From the NCBI GenBank assembly GCA_034420475.1, contig DAOULH010000087.1:1-64000 (forward strand): 64,000 bases of DNA, written 5' to 3'. The stretch comes from Bin87 sp034420475 (GTDB lineage: Bacteria; Chloroflexota; Dehalococcoidia; Lucifugimonadales; UBA3495). This document shows, piece by piece, positions 34,660 through 42,943 of this stretch (positions within the stretch are counted from its first letter, which is position 1; each line of letters starts with the position of its first letter). Below the pieces are notes generated by a model that saw only the letters and a program-made list of their open reading frames with translations, was not told the origin of the DNA and made no database searches. The translations under genes and the position numbers were made by a program.

Positions 34660-35229
34660 CTATTGCCGGCGCGGCCCGAAGGCGAAAATATCCGCCACCG
34701 GGCAGGAGAAGCCGGGCAGCACCGGGTCTCCCTCCACCGTATCCCCAATGCCGTAGCGCACCACCGAACCGTCATCGTGGTGGGCGTGCACTTCCCGTGT
34801 TTCGGGATATACGACCAGCGCCAAGCGGACGCCGGCTTCCAGCCACATCTGTGTCTTGGCGTCTATGTCCGGTTGACGGTCGGATGGTGATACTACTTCC
34901 ACCACGAGATCCGAGACCACCTGGGCGAAGCCCCGCAGGGGCGGCGGCTGTGCGGCGCGTTCGTAGGATATGAACCCGTAATCAGGTACGCGTACGGTGT
35001 CGGGATCGTGCTCAATATGTATGCCGGCATCCGCGCCAACATCATGGCCCAAATCATGCTCCTCCGCGAAGTTGCCAATCCGTCGTCCAAATCGTACCGC
35101 GACCCTGCTGGAATTGTGGCTGGTTGGCGGCATTTCAATCAGCACTCCCTGGATCAGTTCATAGCGCTTGCCGTCGTCGGGCATCGCCAGCAGGTCGTCG
35201 GCGGTGAGCAGCTTTTTGGCGGTGGTCAT
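34660..35229 (-). CDS. Uma2-family (DUF820) PD-(D/E)XK protein
   Basis: 189 residues from ATG 35229. The Uma2 signature is TADDLLAMPDDGKRYELIQG, followed by DLVVEVVSPSDRQPDIDAKT with the Glu-x-x-Ser core and a Lys, and LALVVYPETREVHAHHDDG. The fold is that of restriction-like nucleases and is widespread in cyanobacteria and Chloroflexi. It lies 18 bp downstream of the retropepsin-like gene. Biological role unknown. Confidence 0.88.
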   Translation of the reverse strand: MTTAKKLLTADDLLAMPDDGKRYELIQGVLIEMPPTSHNSSRVAVRFGRRIGNFAEEHDLGHDVGADAGIHIEHDPDTVRVPDYGFISYERAAQPPPLRGFAQVVSDLVVEVVSPSDRQPDIDAKTQMWLEAGVRLALVVYPETREVHAHHDDGSVVRYGIGDTVEGDPVLPGFSCPVADIFAFGPRRQ

Positions 35230-35247
35230 GGCTCGGCCTCCATGAGG

Positions 35248-35688
35248 TCATACAGCGTCAACGACGAAATCGGCGTCTCGAACCGCAAATACCAACCGGC
35301 CGTTGGTCGGATCGTAGTCCATTTGCCAGCGTCGGATAACGTCCCTCCCCAGCAGTGACGGAATCCGGTCGCTGACGTCGCCCGGCTTGGCGACGTTAAT
35401 GTTTATCCGGTATCCGTAATCTTGTCCCGTTGTTTCATCCTCAAACAACAATACGGCAGGTTCCGGGAAATACGACGCTGTGCCTCCAATCCCCTGCGAC
35501 GTGGAGCGACCTTGCAGCAGGTCAAAGGGCACAGCGGCATCCGCGCCGTCGCGCGGATGCAAATAAGTTGAATCGGCCCCAGTGTCCACCAGGAACACGA
35601 AGTCCTCAACAACTACCCTCAACCGAGGCAACGCCAAGCTGCAATGGACATAGGGGCGGCCCAAGATGCCCAACTCGCCGATAATCAT
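35248..35688 (-). CDS. Retropepsin-like aspartic protease-fold protein
   Basis: 146 residues. The active-site motif is FVFLVDTGADSTYLHP (DTGA). The flap and hydrophobic end segment reads IPSLLGRDVIRRWQMDYDP, where LLGRDVI matches the C-terminal GRD-type motif. It overlaps the upstream small gene by 4 bases and precedes the Uma2 gene, forming a three-gene cassette. Relatives without a membrane anchor have been found in many bacteria; substrates are unknown. Confidence 0.8.
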   Translation of the reverse strand: MIIGELGILGRPYVHCSLALPRLRVVVEDFVFLVDTGADSTYLHPRDGADAAVPFDLLQGRSTSQGIGGTASYFPEPAVLLFEDETTGQDYGYRININVAKPGDVSDRIPSLLGRDVIRRWQMDYDPTNGRLVFAVRDADFVVDAV

Positions 35689-35999
35689 ACGACCAATGGC
35701 CCGGAATTGACGTCCAAGAAATCAATGACTGCCTGGCCGCGGGCAATGCCTTTCTCATCAAGACTTTGCCTGACTTCCTCCAGAGTGTTACCCACCACCA
35801 GCACGTCTCCCGGCGCCATGGCCACGAACTTGTCCGGGTACTGTTGGCGCAGCGATTCAGCCTCTCGAAACATACGGCTGGACAGCTCGCGGCGCCCTCG
35901 CCGGCGATCTTCAAAAGCTTTGCGGCCGCCGGCCTGCTCAATCAGCGCCTCGACGTAAGCGCGGGCTTCATCGTTTGTCGTAATTGTTGTTTCAGACAT
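35685..35999 (-). CDS. Hypothetical small protein (104 aa), DUF5678-like C terminus
   Basis: Starts ATG 35999. The N half is helical and basic (RAYVEALIEQAGGRKAFEDR, RRGRRELSSRMFREAESLRQ), and the C half reads KFVAMAPGDVLVVGNTLEEV, a pattern seen in small DUF5678-type proteins near retropepsin-like genes. First gene of a three-gene minus-strand cassette, coupled to the next by a 4-base overlap. Possibly an adaptor or antitoxin-like regulator; inference. Confidence 0.6.
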   Translation of the reverse strand: MSETTITTNDEARAYVEALIEQAGGRKAFEDRRRGRRELSSRMFREAESLRQQYPDKFVAMAPGDVLVVGNTLEEVRQSLDEKGIARGQAVIDFLDVNSGPLVV

Positions 36000-36147
36000 A
36001 GCGCCGATCCCCTGCTTGTGGGCTTTAACTCCCAGAATGAGGTCATTCTAGCACGGGCTTGTTTCCGATTAGCGCAGCGGATGGTTGATATACTCAACCC
36101 GCGCCGCCGCCGCGCAATGACAATGCAGCATCGAACGAGGGAATGAT

Positions 36148-37422
36148 ATGGTTTCCGCTGCCTACAATTGGGATGAAATTGCCGACTCCGCCCTCCGCGA
36201 AGGAGTTGTGCCATCGGACTTCAGCGATGCCCAAAAGCAGATGCTCGTTTATGACCTTCGCGAGCGTGGCATGAGTCATAAGGAAGCATGGACACGACTT
36301 GGAGTGAGCGACAAAGGAGGTAAGAATGCCGTCAGGGTAGTGAACAGTGCAGATCCGGCGGTTACGGACGTTGTGCGGTTGGGCTTGGCCAGCACCAGCG
36401 TGAGAGACGCGATGCAGGTAATGGGTTTGCCAGTTGAGATTCAGCGAGCGGCAGCGGCAGAAGTCAAAGTGGGAAAAGCGGCAAAGTTGCAACATAGTGT
36501 CGCGTATGCTGATTATATCGGAGTCAAACCGGAAGATACCTACACGGTAGATAGCATCCTCGACGAAGGCTGCTTCCTCGGCTCTGACAATCTGGACACA
36601 ATGCTCCAGCGCCTCCAAACCAAGCAGAACATCATCCTCCAAGGCCCGCCCGGCACCGGCAAGACCTGGCTTGCCAAAAAGCTGGCTTACGCGCTCATCG
36701 GTCGCAGGGACGACCGCAACGTCCGGCCGATGCAGTTCCATCCCAACCTCTCTTACGAGGATTTCGTGCGCGGCTGGCGACCCCAGGGCGACGGCCCCTT
36801 GACGCTGGTGGACGGCCCGTTCCTTCAATTGGTGGAGGAGGCCAAGGACAATCCCGACGATGACTACGTGATGGTCATCGAAGAAATCAACCGCGGCAAC
36901 CCGGCCTCCATTTTCGGTGAAATGCTTACGCTACTGGAGGCCGACAAGCGCACTCTCGACGAGGCCCTCGCGTTGGCCTATCCCAGTGAGAATGGCGAGC
37001 GCGTGTACATCCCGCCCAACGTGTACGTCATCGGCACCATGAACACCGCCGACCGCTCCATAGCGATGGTCGACCTGGCGCTGCGCCGCCGCTTCGCCTT
37101 CTTCGACCTTGAGCCGATGCTCAACGAAACGTGGCGTGATTGGGTTCAGGAACAATACAGCATTGACGGCGCATTCCTGGACGGCATAGCCCAGCGCATC
37201 AACTCGCTGAACGAGGATATTGCCGCTGACCGCAACCTGGGCCGGCAGTTCCGCATCGGCCACAGTTTCGTTACACCCGCGCCAGGCACATCCATCGAGG
37301 ATCCCGACGAATGGTTTGAACAGGTCGTGGAAACCGAGATTGTGCCATTGCTGCACGAGTACTGGTTCGACCAATCTGACAAGGTTGCCGACGCCCGGAC
37401 GCAGCTGTTGGGCATCTCGTGA
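36148..37422 (+). CDS. mcrB: McrB-family AAA+ GTPase of a type IV restriction system
   Basis: 424 residues from ATG 36148. Walker A GPPGTGKT is at 166-173, Walker B in YVMVIEEINRGNPASIFGE, and the McrB-type GTPase loop MNTADRS follows in VYVIGTMNTADRSIAMVDLA, then LRRRFAFFDLEPML. The N-terminal 130 residues do not match the E. coli McrB DNA-binding domain and look like a helix-turn-helix (EAWTRLGVSDKGGKNAVRVV). It overlaps mcrC by 4 bases. Together they would cleave modified DNA. Confidence 0.9.
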   Translation: MVSAAYNWDEIADSALREGVVPSDFSDAQKQMLVYDLRERGMSHKEAWTRLGVSDKGGKNAVRVVNSADPAVTDVVRLGLASTSVRDAMQVMGLPVEIQRAAAAEVKVGKAAKLQHSVAYADYIGVKPEDTYTVDSILDEGCFLGSDNLDTMLQRLQTKQNIILQGPPGTGKTWLAKKLAYALIGRRDDRNVRPMQFHPNLSYEDFVRGWRPQGDGPLTLVDGPFLQLVEEAKDNPDDDYVMVIEEINRGNPASIFGEMLTLLEADKRTLDEALALAYPSENGERVYIPPNVYVIGTMNTADRSIAMVDLALRRRFAFFDLEPMLNETWRDWVQEQYSIDGAFLDGIAQRINSLNEDIAADRNLGRQFRIGHSFVTPAPGTSIEDPDEWFEQVVETEIVPLLHEYWFDQSDKVADARTQLLGIS

Positions 37423-38552
37423 CCACTGCGCCGGAAGCCCCTGCGCCTGGGTTCATCGGCCGGATCCCCGTCCGCAACATCTGGCTGCTGCTGCTTTACG
37501 CCTCCCAACTGTACCGGGAACTGCCGGAGACGCGCCGCGTCAAGTTGGAAGAGAAGCCGGACGACATACCGGAACTGGTGGCCGAACTGCTTGCCAGCGC
37601 GGTGGAGCGGCGGATGCGGCGCAATCTGACCGTGGGCTACCGCCGGCGGGCCGACGTCCTGAACCGGGTGCGCGGGCGCATCGACCTGCTGCGAACTGAG
37701 CGGGGGCAGTTGCTGCAGCGCGGGCAGGTAGCGTGCGCCTTCGACGAACTCACCATCGACACGCCCCGCAACCGCTGTGTCAGAGAAGCGTTGCTGCTGC
37801 TCGCCCGGGTCGTCAAGAGGGAGCCACTGGCGCGAAAGTGCCGTGAACTGGCCGCCAGGATGGCGCTGGCCGGCGTCCGAAACGAACCCGACGCCAGACG
37901 TATCAGCGGACAAATTCTCCACAGCAGCGCGGGGTGGATGGATGCTCAAGAGCGGCAGATGCTCGCGGCGGCGCGATTGGCTTTTGAGTTGAACATTCCA
38001 ACGGAGGAAGCAGGGCACGCATTCTTCTCCGTAAGCAGCCGTAACGTTCACTACATCAGGCGTCTGTACGAATATGCCGTGTACGGGTTCTACGACGTAG
38101 TATTGCCCCACAGCACTTGGGACGTGAGCCACGGTAGTCGCCTGTCCTGGCCCATCGAACAGGGTACTACGGGTGTTGCAAGCCTGATGCCGGGGATGAT
38201 CACTGACATCATCCTGAATCGCCATCAACCAGCCGGCAGTGTCGGTGACAGTCAGCGCCTGGTGATAGACACCAAATTCACGGCCATCACTACCGAAGGA
38301 CAACACGGCAAACAGACCTTCCGGTCCGGCAACATCTACCAGATGTACGCCTACCTGCGTTCGCAAGAAGACACCGGCGACCCGCTATGGCGCGCCGCAA
38401 CCGGCGTGCTGCTCTACCCGTCCCTGGGCGAGGACTACGATGAGACGGCAGCCATCCAGGGGCATCGCATCCGGTTCGCCACGGTGGACCTCGCCGCCGA
38501 CACTCCGACCATCCGCTGCCAACTGCTGCGGATAGTGAACGCGGAACCGTAG
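37419..38552 (+). CDS. mcrC: McrC nuclease subunit
   Basis: 377 residues from GTG 37419, overlapping mcrB by 4 bases. The N-terminal signature FIGRIPVRNIWLLLLYASQL and the middle FDELTIDTPRNRCVREALLL are typical of McrC. The PD-(D/E)XK core is QRLVIDTKFTAI, with Asp and Lys. McrC is the endonuclease that joins the McrB ring. Length is normal. Confidence 0.9.
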   Translation: MTTAPEAPAPGFIGRIPVRNIWLLLLYASQLYRELPETRRVKLEEKPDDIPELVAELLASAVERRMRRNLTVGYRRRADVLNRVRGRIDLLRTERGQLLQRGQVACAFDELTIDTPRNRCVREALLLLARVVKREPLARKCRELAARMALAGVRNEPDARRISGQILHSSAGWMDAQERQMLAAARLAFELNIPTEEAGHAFFSVSSRNVHYIRRLYEYAVYGFYDVVLPHSTWDVSHGSRLSWPIEQGTTGVASLMPGMITDIILNRHQPAGSVGDSQRLVIDTKFTAITTEGQHGKQTFRSGNIYQMYAYLRSQEDTGDPLWRAATGVLLYPSLGEDYDETAAIQGHRIRFATVDLAADTPTIRCQLLRIVNAEP

Positions 38553-38560
38553 AGGTTGCG

Positions 38561-39328
38561 CTAGCTGATGCGGGGCCGATTCTCGCCGTCGCCCCCGTCT
38601 GAGGGAGCATCATCGCGGAGGCTGCGGCGGCGCGAGCGTGGGCTGCGCTCGGGCGGCGGGTCAGGCTCGGCCGACGCGGAAGCTTCGGCTTCTGCGCTTT
38701 CGGCAGTCGCCGGCTCAGGACCAGCGTCCCGGGTCGGCTGGGCGTCGTCAGTCGCCGTAGACTCCACCACGTCAGGCGCGGCTTCCCCCGATTCGGGTTC
38801 TTCCTGCGGCGCGTACTGGGGGTAGGCGCGGCGGAAGTCCGCCAGGGCCGAGTCCAGGTAGCGGTGCATCTCCTCGGGCTCGCGGACCTGCAAGGGGATG
38901 CGACGCCGGTTCATGGTGTACACGCGCAGCGGGTCACCCATGAAGCCGCGGTCGCTCACTACCTCGCGGATATCGCTGAAGTGGATGGTGCGTCGTCTCG
39001 GCGTGCCGAACATGATGATCAGCGCATCGGAATAGACCCGATACTGCCGCGGCGATGTCAGCCACGAATAGGCTCCCACGCCCAGGCCGACGACAATCAA
39101 CAGCCAGGCGCCGCTTCCGCCGCTGCGGCTGGGCGCCGACGTTTCGCCCTCGCCTCCGGCATCCTGGGTCTGGGCGGCCGGTTCGGCAGGGACATCATCC
39201 CCCCGACGGGCGTCGGTGAACAGTTGGTACAGGCCAAAGAGGATCACGGCGGCGGCGAGGATCAGGGTCAGGTTGAATCTCACCCGACTGGGCGCCCAGT
39301 AAATCAGTGTGGTTTCGGGCTGCTGCAT
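38561..39328 (-). CDS. Membrane protein with PH-like domain and acidic tail
   Basis: 255 residues from ATG 39328, chosen for the GGCAGGTG site upstream; the frame runs open to 39442 but with unlikely sequence. Two membrane helices (NLTLILAAAVILFGLYQL and AWLLIVVGLGVGAYSWLT) flank a polar loop, followed by a PH-like region (YRVYSDALIIMFGTPRRRTI, HFSDIREVVSD). The last 90 residues are Ala/Glu/Pro rich and disordered. It converges on mcrC. Function unknown. Confidence 0.65.
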   Translation of the reverse strand: MQQPETTLIYWAPSRVRFNLTLILAAAVILFGLYQLFTDARRGDDVPAEPAAQTQDAGGEGETSAPSRSGGSGAWLLIVVGLGVGAYSWLTSPRQYRVYSDALIIMFGTPRRRTIHFSDIREVVSDRGFMGDPLRVYTMNRRRIPLQVREPEEMHRYLDSALADFRRAYPQYAPQEEPESGEAAPDVVESTATDDAQPTRDAGPEPATAESAEAEASASAEPDPPPERSPRSRRRSLRDDAPSDGGDGENRPRIS

Positions 39329-39531
39329 ACTGTATTCGCACCTGCCTGCCATTGGTCGCTTATAGTCACGCACGACGGCAACGGCCTGCTCGTGCGATGC
39401 CAGATATGTTACCACACGGCAGTGCGGCATTTGGCGGCGCAATGCGCGCTCAGGCGAACGGCCTGATGGCGCTCAGGGGCACGATGATAGAATGACCGTA
39501 ACGACGCTGCTTCACGAGAGGAGCATCAGCA

Positions 39532-39867
39532 ATGCTGAATTTGAGCGCTGACGAACAGGCTTGGCTGGACGAATATCGCCGACAGCTGGAGGAAAAGTTC
39601 CCCGGCCTGGTGGAAGACATCATCATCTTTGGACCGTATTCCCGCGGCATTTCCGATCCTGAAGTGGAAATGTTCACTCTGGTACTCATCAAGGAAGGGG
39701 ACAAGAAAAAGAGGCAAGCGGTTGCCGAGCTGGGTTACTATGTCGATTTGGACACTACGTTGGTGTCTCCAACGCTGATGGTCCGCACGATGGCGGAATG
39801 GGAGGAATCCAAGCGCAAGCAGGGCGGGATTTACCAATGGGCGCACGACGGGGTCAGCGCGCTATGA
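39532..39867 (+). CDS. Degenerate MNT-type nucleotidyltransferase-like protein
   Basis: 111 residues from ATG 39532 with AGAGGAGCATCAGC upstream. EDIIIFGPYSRGISDPEVEM aligns with the GSxxRG...DxD core of minimal nucleotidyltransferases. However, the usual Ser is Pro-Tyr-Ser and the two Asp are replaced by Glu-Val-Glu. The end ESKRKQGGIYQWAHDGVSAL matches the family tail. It is followed after 49 bp by a HEPN-like gene, so it fits an MNT-HEPN module whose transferase may be catalytically altered. Confidence 0.7.
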   Translation: MLNLSADEQAWLDEYRRQLEEKFPGLVEDIIIFGPYSRGISDPEVEMFTLVLIKEGDKKKRQAVAELGYYVDLDTTLVSPTLMVRTMAEWEESKRKQGGIYQWAHDGVSAL

Positions 39868-39916
39868 GTGAAGTCCCGGTAATTATTGTGACCCACGGCG
39901 TACATGGAGGTCGCCC

Positions 39917-40441
39917 ATGACTATCGCACCGGACTTGCCACCGCCCGGCGTTCAAAGCACGGCGGATCGACTCCAAATCAGCAGCCGTCTCCTCGTTCAC
40001 GCTCGTGAAGAACTGGTGAATGGCCACCGCCTGCAAGCCGGCGAAAAGGCGTGGGGAGCAGTGGTGCAGCCAATAAAGGCCATCGCCGAGCAACGGGGCT
40101 GGCCGCATCAGTCGCACCGGGACGTGTACGAAGTCGCCAGCCAAGTTGTCCTTGAATACGGCTTTGACACTGACCAATCCCGCGCGCTGACGGAAGCCTA
40201 CCGTGTCGGCCACGAGAACTTTTACGAAAACCAGTACAACGTCGAAGAACTGGCCGGCATGATTGAACGGGTCGAGGACTTGGTGCCTTACCTGCACCAA
40301 CTGACCGCCGCGCCACCGCGTCCGTTCACCATCACCAGCAACGTGCAACTGAGACGGTTGTGCCGGCTCACTGGCAACGACACCCTGGAAATCGGGGACA
40401 GTTCCCCGGTGGGCTTCTCCCAGAAATCCGCATCCGACTGA
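39917..40441 (+). CDS. PaREP1/HEPN-like protein, partner of MNT-like gene
   Basis: 174 residues from ATG 39917 with GGAGG upstream. Helical signature LVNGHRLQAGEKAWGAVVQP, IKAIAEQRGWPHQSHRDVYE and YRVGHENFYENQYN matches the proteins at 17875 and 61924 in this window. In MNT-HEPN systems the HEPN protein is an RNase toxin and the transferase its antitoxin. No clear RxxxxH motif was found, so the toxin function is uncertain. Confidence 0.65.
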   Translation: MTIAPDLPPPGVQSTADRLQISSRLLVHAREELVNGHRLQAGEKAWGAVVQPIKAIAEQRGWPHQSHRDVYEVASQVVLEYGFDTDQSRALTEAYRVGHENFYENQYNVEELAGMIERVEDLVPYLHQLTAAPPRPFTITSNVQLRRLCRLTGNDTLEIGDSSPVGFSQKSASD

Positions 40442-40576
40442 CAATGCTGATACCGTGCGTTTGAAACGGATACGCTATCGCCGGGCATACTTGCTTGACC
40501 CTGTTCAGGGATGATGCCAGAATTGGCGGCGAATGTTCCGACAACCGCACGCATCGAAACACAGGAGGCGACGGCC

Positions 40577-41362
40577 ATGCTGATTTGCAGGTTTCGCACG
40601 GGAGATCGGGTAGCCCACGGCATCGTTGACGGCGACACCGTCGTGGAAGTCCAGGGGGGCCTCTTCGACGGCCTCAAGGAATCGGGCAGCAAGTACGCGC
40701 TGAGTTCCGTCAAGCTGCTGCCCCCGGTGATCCCGCCCACCTTCTACGCCGCCGGCATCAACTTCCCCGAGCACGTCACCTGGGCCGCCCACATGCGCGG
40801 CGAGGAGCCCAACCTGCCCAAGAAGGCCGACGTGGGCTACCGCGCGGTCAACGCCCTCACCGGCCAGGGCGATCCCATCATGGTGCCGGCCGACGCCACC
40901 GAGGAGCTCCAGTATGAAGGCGAGGTCGTGGTGGTCATCGGCAAGGAGTGCCGCAACGTCAGCCAGGACGAGGCCCTGGACTACGTGCTGGGCTACACCA
41001 TCGGCAACGATGTCAGCGAGCGTTACTGGCAGCGCAACGACCGCACCATGTGGCGCGCCAAGAACACCGACACCTTCAAGCCCATGGGGCCCTGGATCGC
41101 CACCGGCCTCGACCCCGACGAGCTCCACGTCACCATCCAGGTCAACGAGCGCGTCGTCGGCGAGTACGACCTCAACACCGCCATCTTCGGCGTGCGCGAG
41201 TACATCAGCGACATGAGCAAGTACCTCACCCTGATTCCCGGTGACGTGCTGTGGATGGGCACCGACGGCGCTACCGAGAACATGAAGGACGGCGACGTCT
41301 GCGACATCACCGTCAACGGCATCGGCACGCTCAGCAACCCGGTGGTGTGGGGCAAAGCCTGA
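40577..41362 (+). CDS. Fumarylacetoacetate hydrolase family protein
   Basis: 261 residues from ATG 40577, with AGGAGGCGACGGCC upstream. The FAH fold is clear: FYAAGINFPEHV, ATEELQYEGEVVVVIGKECR with metal-binding Glu, YTIGNDVSERYWQ, KNTDTFKPMGPWI, and VLWMGTDGATENMKDGDVCD. Members act as hydrolases, decarboxylases or isomerases on 2-keto acids. Substrate is undetermined. Confidence 0.92.
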   Translation: MLICRFRTGDRVAHGIVDGDTVVEVQGGLFDGLKESGSKYALSSVKLLPPVIPPTFYAAGINFPEHVTWAAHMRGEEPNLPKKADVGYRAVNALTGQGDPIMVPADATEELQYEGEVVVVIGKECRNVSQDEALDYVLGYTIGNDVSERYWQRNDRTMWRAKNTDTFKPMGPWIATGLDPDELHVTIQVNERVVGEYDLNTAIFGVREYISDMSKYLTLIPGDVLWMGTDGATENMKDGDVCDITVNGIGTLSNPVVWGKA

Positions 41363-41436
41363 TTGACCCGCTCGCCACTCGACACGGGGCGGACGTATCT
41401 CCGCCCCTGCAATTTCTGCTTAGTCGCCGGTAGATC

Positions 41437-42270
41437 GTGACCACTTCCGGCGACACTTCGATATGCCCGCGGTGCGGCGCGAGTCACGCTCCCGAGCACC
41501 GTTTCTGCGGCGCCTGCGGAGCCGAGCTTCATCCCGCCGGCGATGCGCCGGCCGTCGCCGTTGACATTGACCGGCTGGCCGGCGCCCGATATACGCCGGA
41601 GAGCGGCGCCGCCGCGCCCGACCGCGCCCCGATAACGCCGGACCCCGCCTACTCCGCGCCGCGGGACGATGCCTTCCCTTACTACATTCCGCCCGGACGC
41701 ATCGTCGCGCTGACGGTGCTCAGTTCCGGGCTCTACATCTTCTACTGGATGTACGTGACGTGGCGGCAATACCGGGAGCACACCGGCGATCTCGCCTATC
41801 CGATATTTCACGCTCTGTCCCTGCTGGTGCCGATCTACCAATTCTTCAGGCTCCACGCCCACATGCGGGTGTACCAGGAACTGATGGAACAGCGGGGCGT
41901 CCCCACGACGCTCAGCCCGGCCCGCATCGTGCTGATATATTTCGGCGTGGTGCTGCTGGGAATGGTGTCTTTCATCCTGCCGGCCGAGGAGCCCCTGACG
42001 ACCTCCCAGCAGGCAGCATACGTCGCCATCAATGTCGGCCAAGTCACGCTGTTGTCCTGGATACTGTGGCACGCGCAAACCAACATCAACCGGTTCTGGC
42101 AGCACCGGCTGGGCATCCGGCTGAGCTGGATGCCCCTGAGCTTCACCGAATTGGCGGTGGTCGCCGTGGGCCTGATCCTCGGTTGGGGAATGCTGGCGAT
42201 AATCCTGATCGACCCGTCATTATTGAACGTCGGCGTCGAGGTGCCGGCCGGGACGGATACTTCGCCATAG
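41437..42270 (+). CDS. Zinc-ribbon membrane protein with DUF4234-like domain
   Basis: 277 residues from GTG 41437. The N terminus has a zinc ribbon with two Cys pairs (CPRCG and CGACG). A Pro/Ala linker leads to membrane segments: RIVALTVLSSGLYIFYWMYV (DUF4234 start), FHALSLLVPIYQFFRLHAHM, a third near IVLIYFGVVLLGMVSFIL, and ELAVVAVGLILGWGMLAIIL at the end. The role of these proteins is unknown. Confidence 0.75.
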   Translation: MTTSGDTSICPRCGASHAPEHRFCGACGAELHPAGDAPAVAVDIDRLAGARYTPESGAAAPDRAPITPDPAYSAPRDDAFPYYIPPGRIVALTVLSSGLYIFYWMYVTWRQYREHTGDLAYPIFHALSLLVPIYQFFRLHAHMRVYQELMEQRGVPTTLSPARIVLIYFGVVLLGMVSFILPAEEPLTTSQQAAYVAINVGQVTLLSWILWHAQTNINRFWQHRLGIRLSWMPLSFTELAVVAVGLILGWGMLAIILIDPSLLNVGVEVPAGTDTSP

Positions 42271-42318
42271 CCTTGCCGACAATTTCCCTTCCCGCTCGCT
42301 TCGACGGGCGGATGCCCC

Positions 42319-42903
42319 TCACGGCGCCACTCCCAAAATCACCAACGGAACCGCCGGAACCCCTCTGCCCTGGCGCAGCACGTTCACTAAATCGCGCTCG
42401 TAGTATGGCACGCCGGAGGACATCTCCTGTTCCAGAGCCTTCATTGGCAGTATCTCGATGCCGACGTCGATAGCATCCGATACGTAGAAGTGCAGGTGCT
42501 TTACAAACAGGTCGTGAGCCACAAAGGAGTATTTGCCAAATTGCACTTCGACGGCCACCCGGTCTTTGACAAAATCAGTCTGGTTATAAGAACCGATCGC
42601 GGTGTGGCCCGCATCCTCGATCTCGCGCTTTTGCTCGTCCGGCGAGAGGCTATGTATTCGACGCATGAGGCGCTCGTCAGCCGTAACCTAGAAATTACGG
42701 CGCTGCTGATTCCAGCCCAATGCTTCAAATTCCTTTTTGAAAGTCGAGTTCAAGTCGGTGGGCGAGTACAGCATTTGCCCCTGTTTTCTGGATTCCCGGG
42801 ATCTTTTGGTCCGGCACTTGCTTGCGTCCACCTTTTGTATGACGGACTGAGCTTGTATGACAGACTGAACTTCGCGCCAAAGTTGCCGCTTATGGACAAT
42901 CAA
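42319..42903 (-). pseudogene. BglII/BstYI-family restriction endonuclease gene with in-frame amber codon
   Basis: From ATG 42903 the frame reads 71 residues, including MLYSPTDLNSTFKKEFEALG, to TAG at 42688-42690. Without any shift it continues VTADERLMRRIHSLSPDEQK and VAVEVQFGKYSFVAHDLFV, VGIEILPMKALEQEMSSGV, to 42319. As I remember this PF09195 family, VEVQFGKYSF and EILPMKxLxxxMSSGVxYYE are its conserved core, and the total of 194 codons fits its usual 180-230. The methyltransferase upstream on the same strand is the natural partner. A single stop makes this a likely recent pseudogene; suppression of TAG is an alternative, as is a sequencing error. Confidence 0.8.
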
Positions 42904-42943
42904 AATTCTTCACCGTTGAGGTGAGAATACTTGGCCGCGATTT

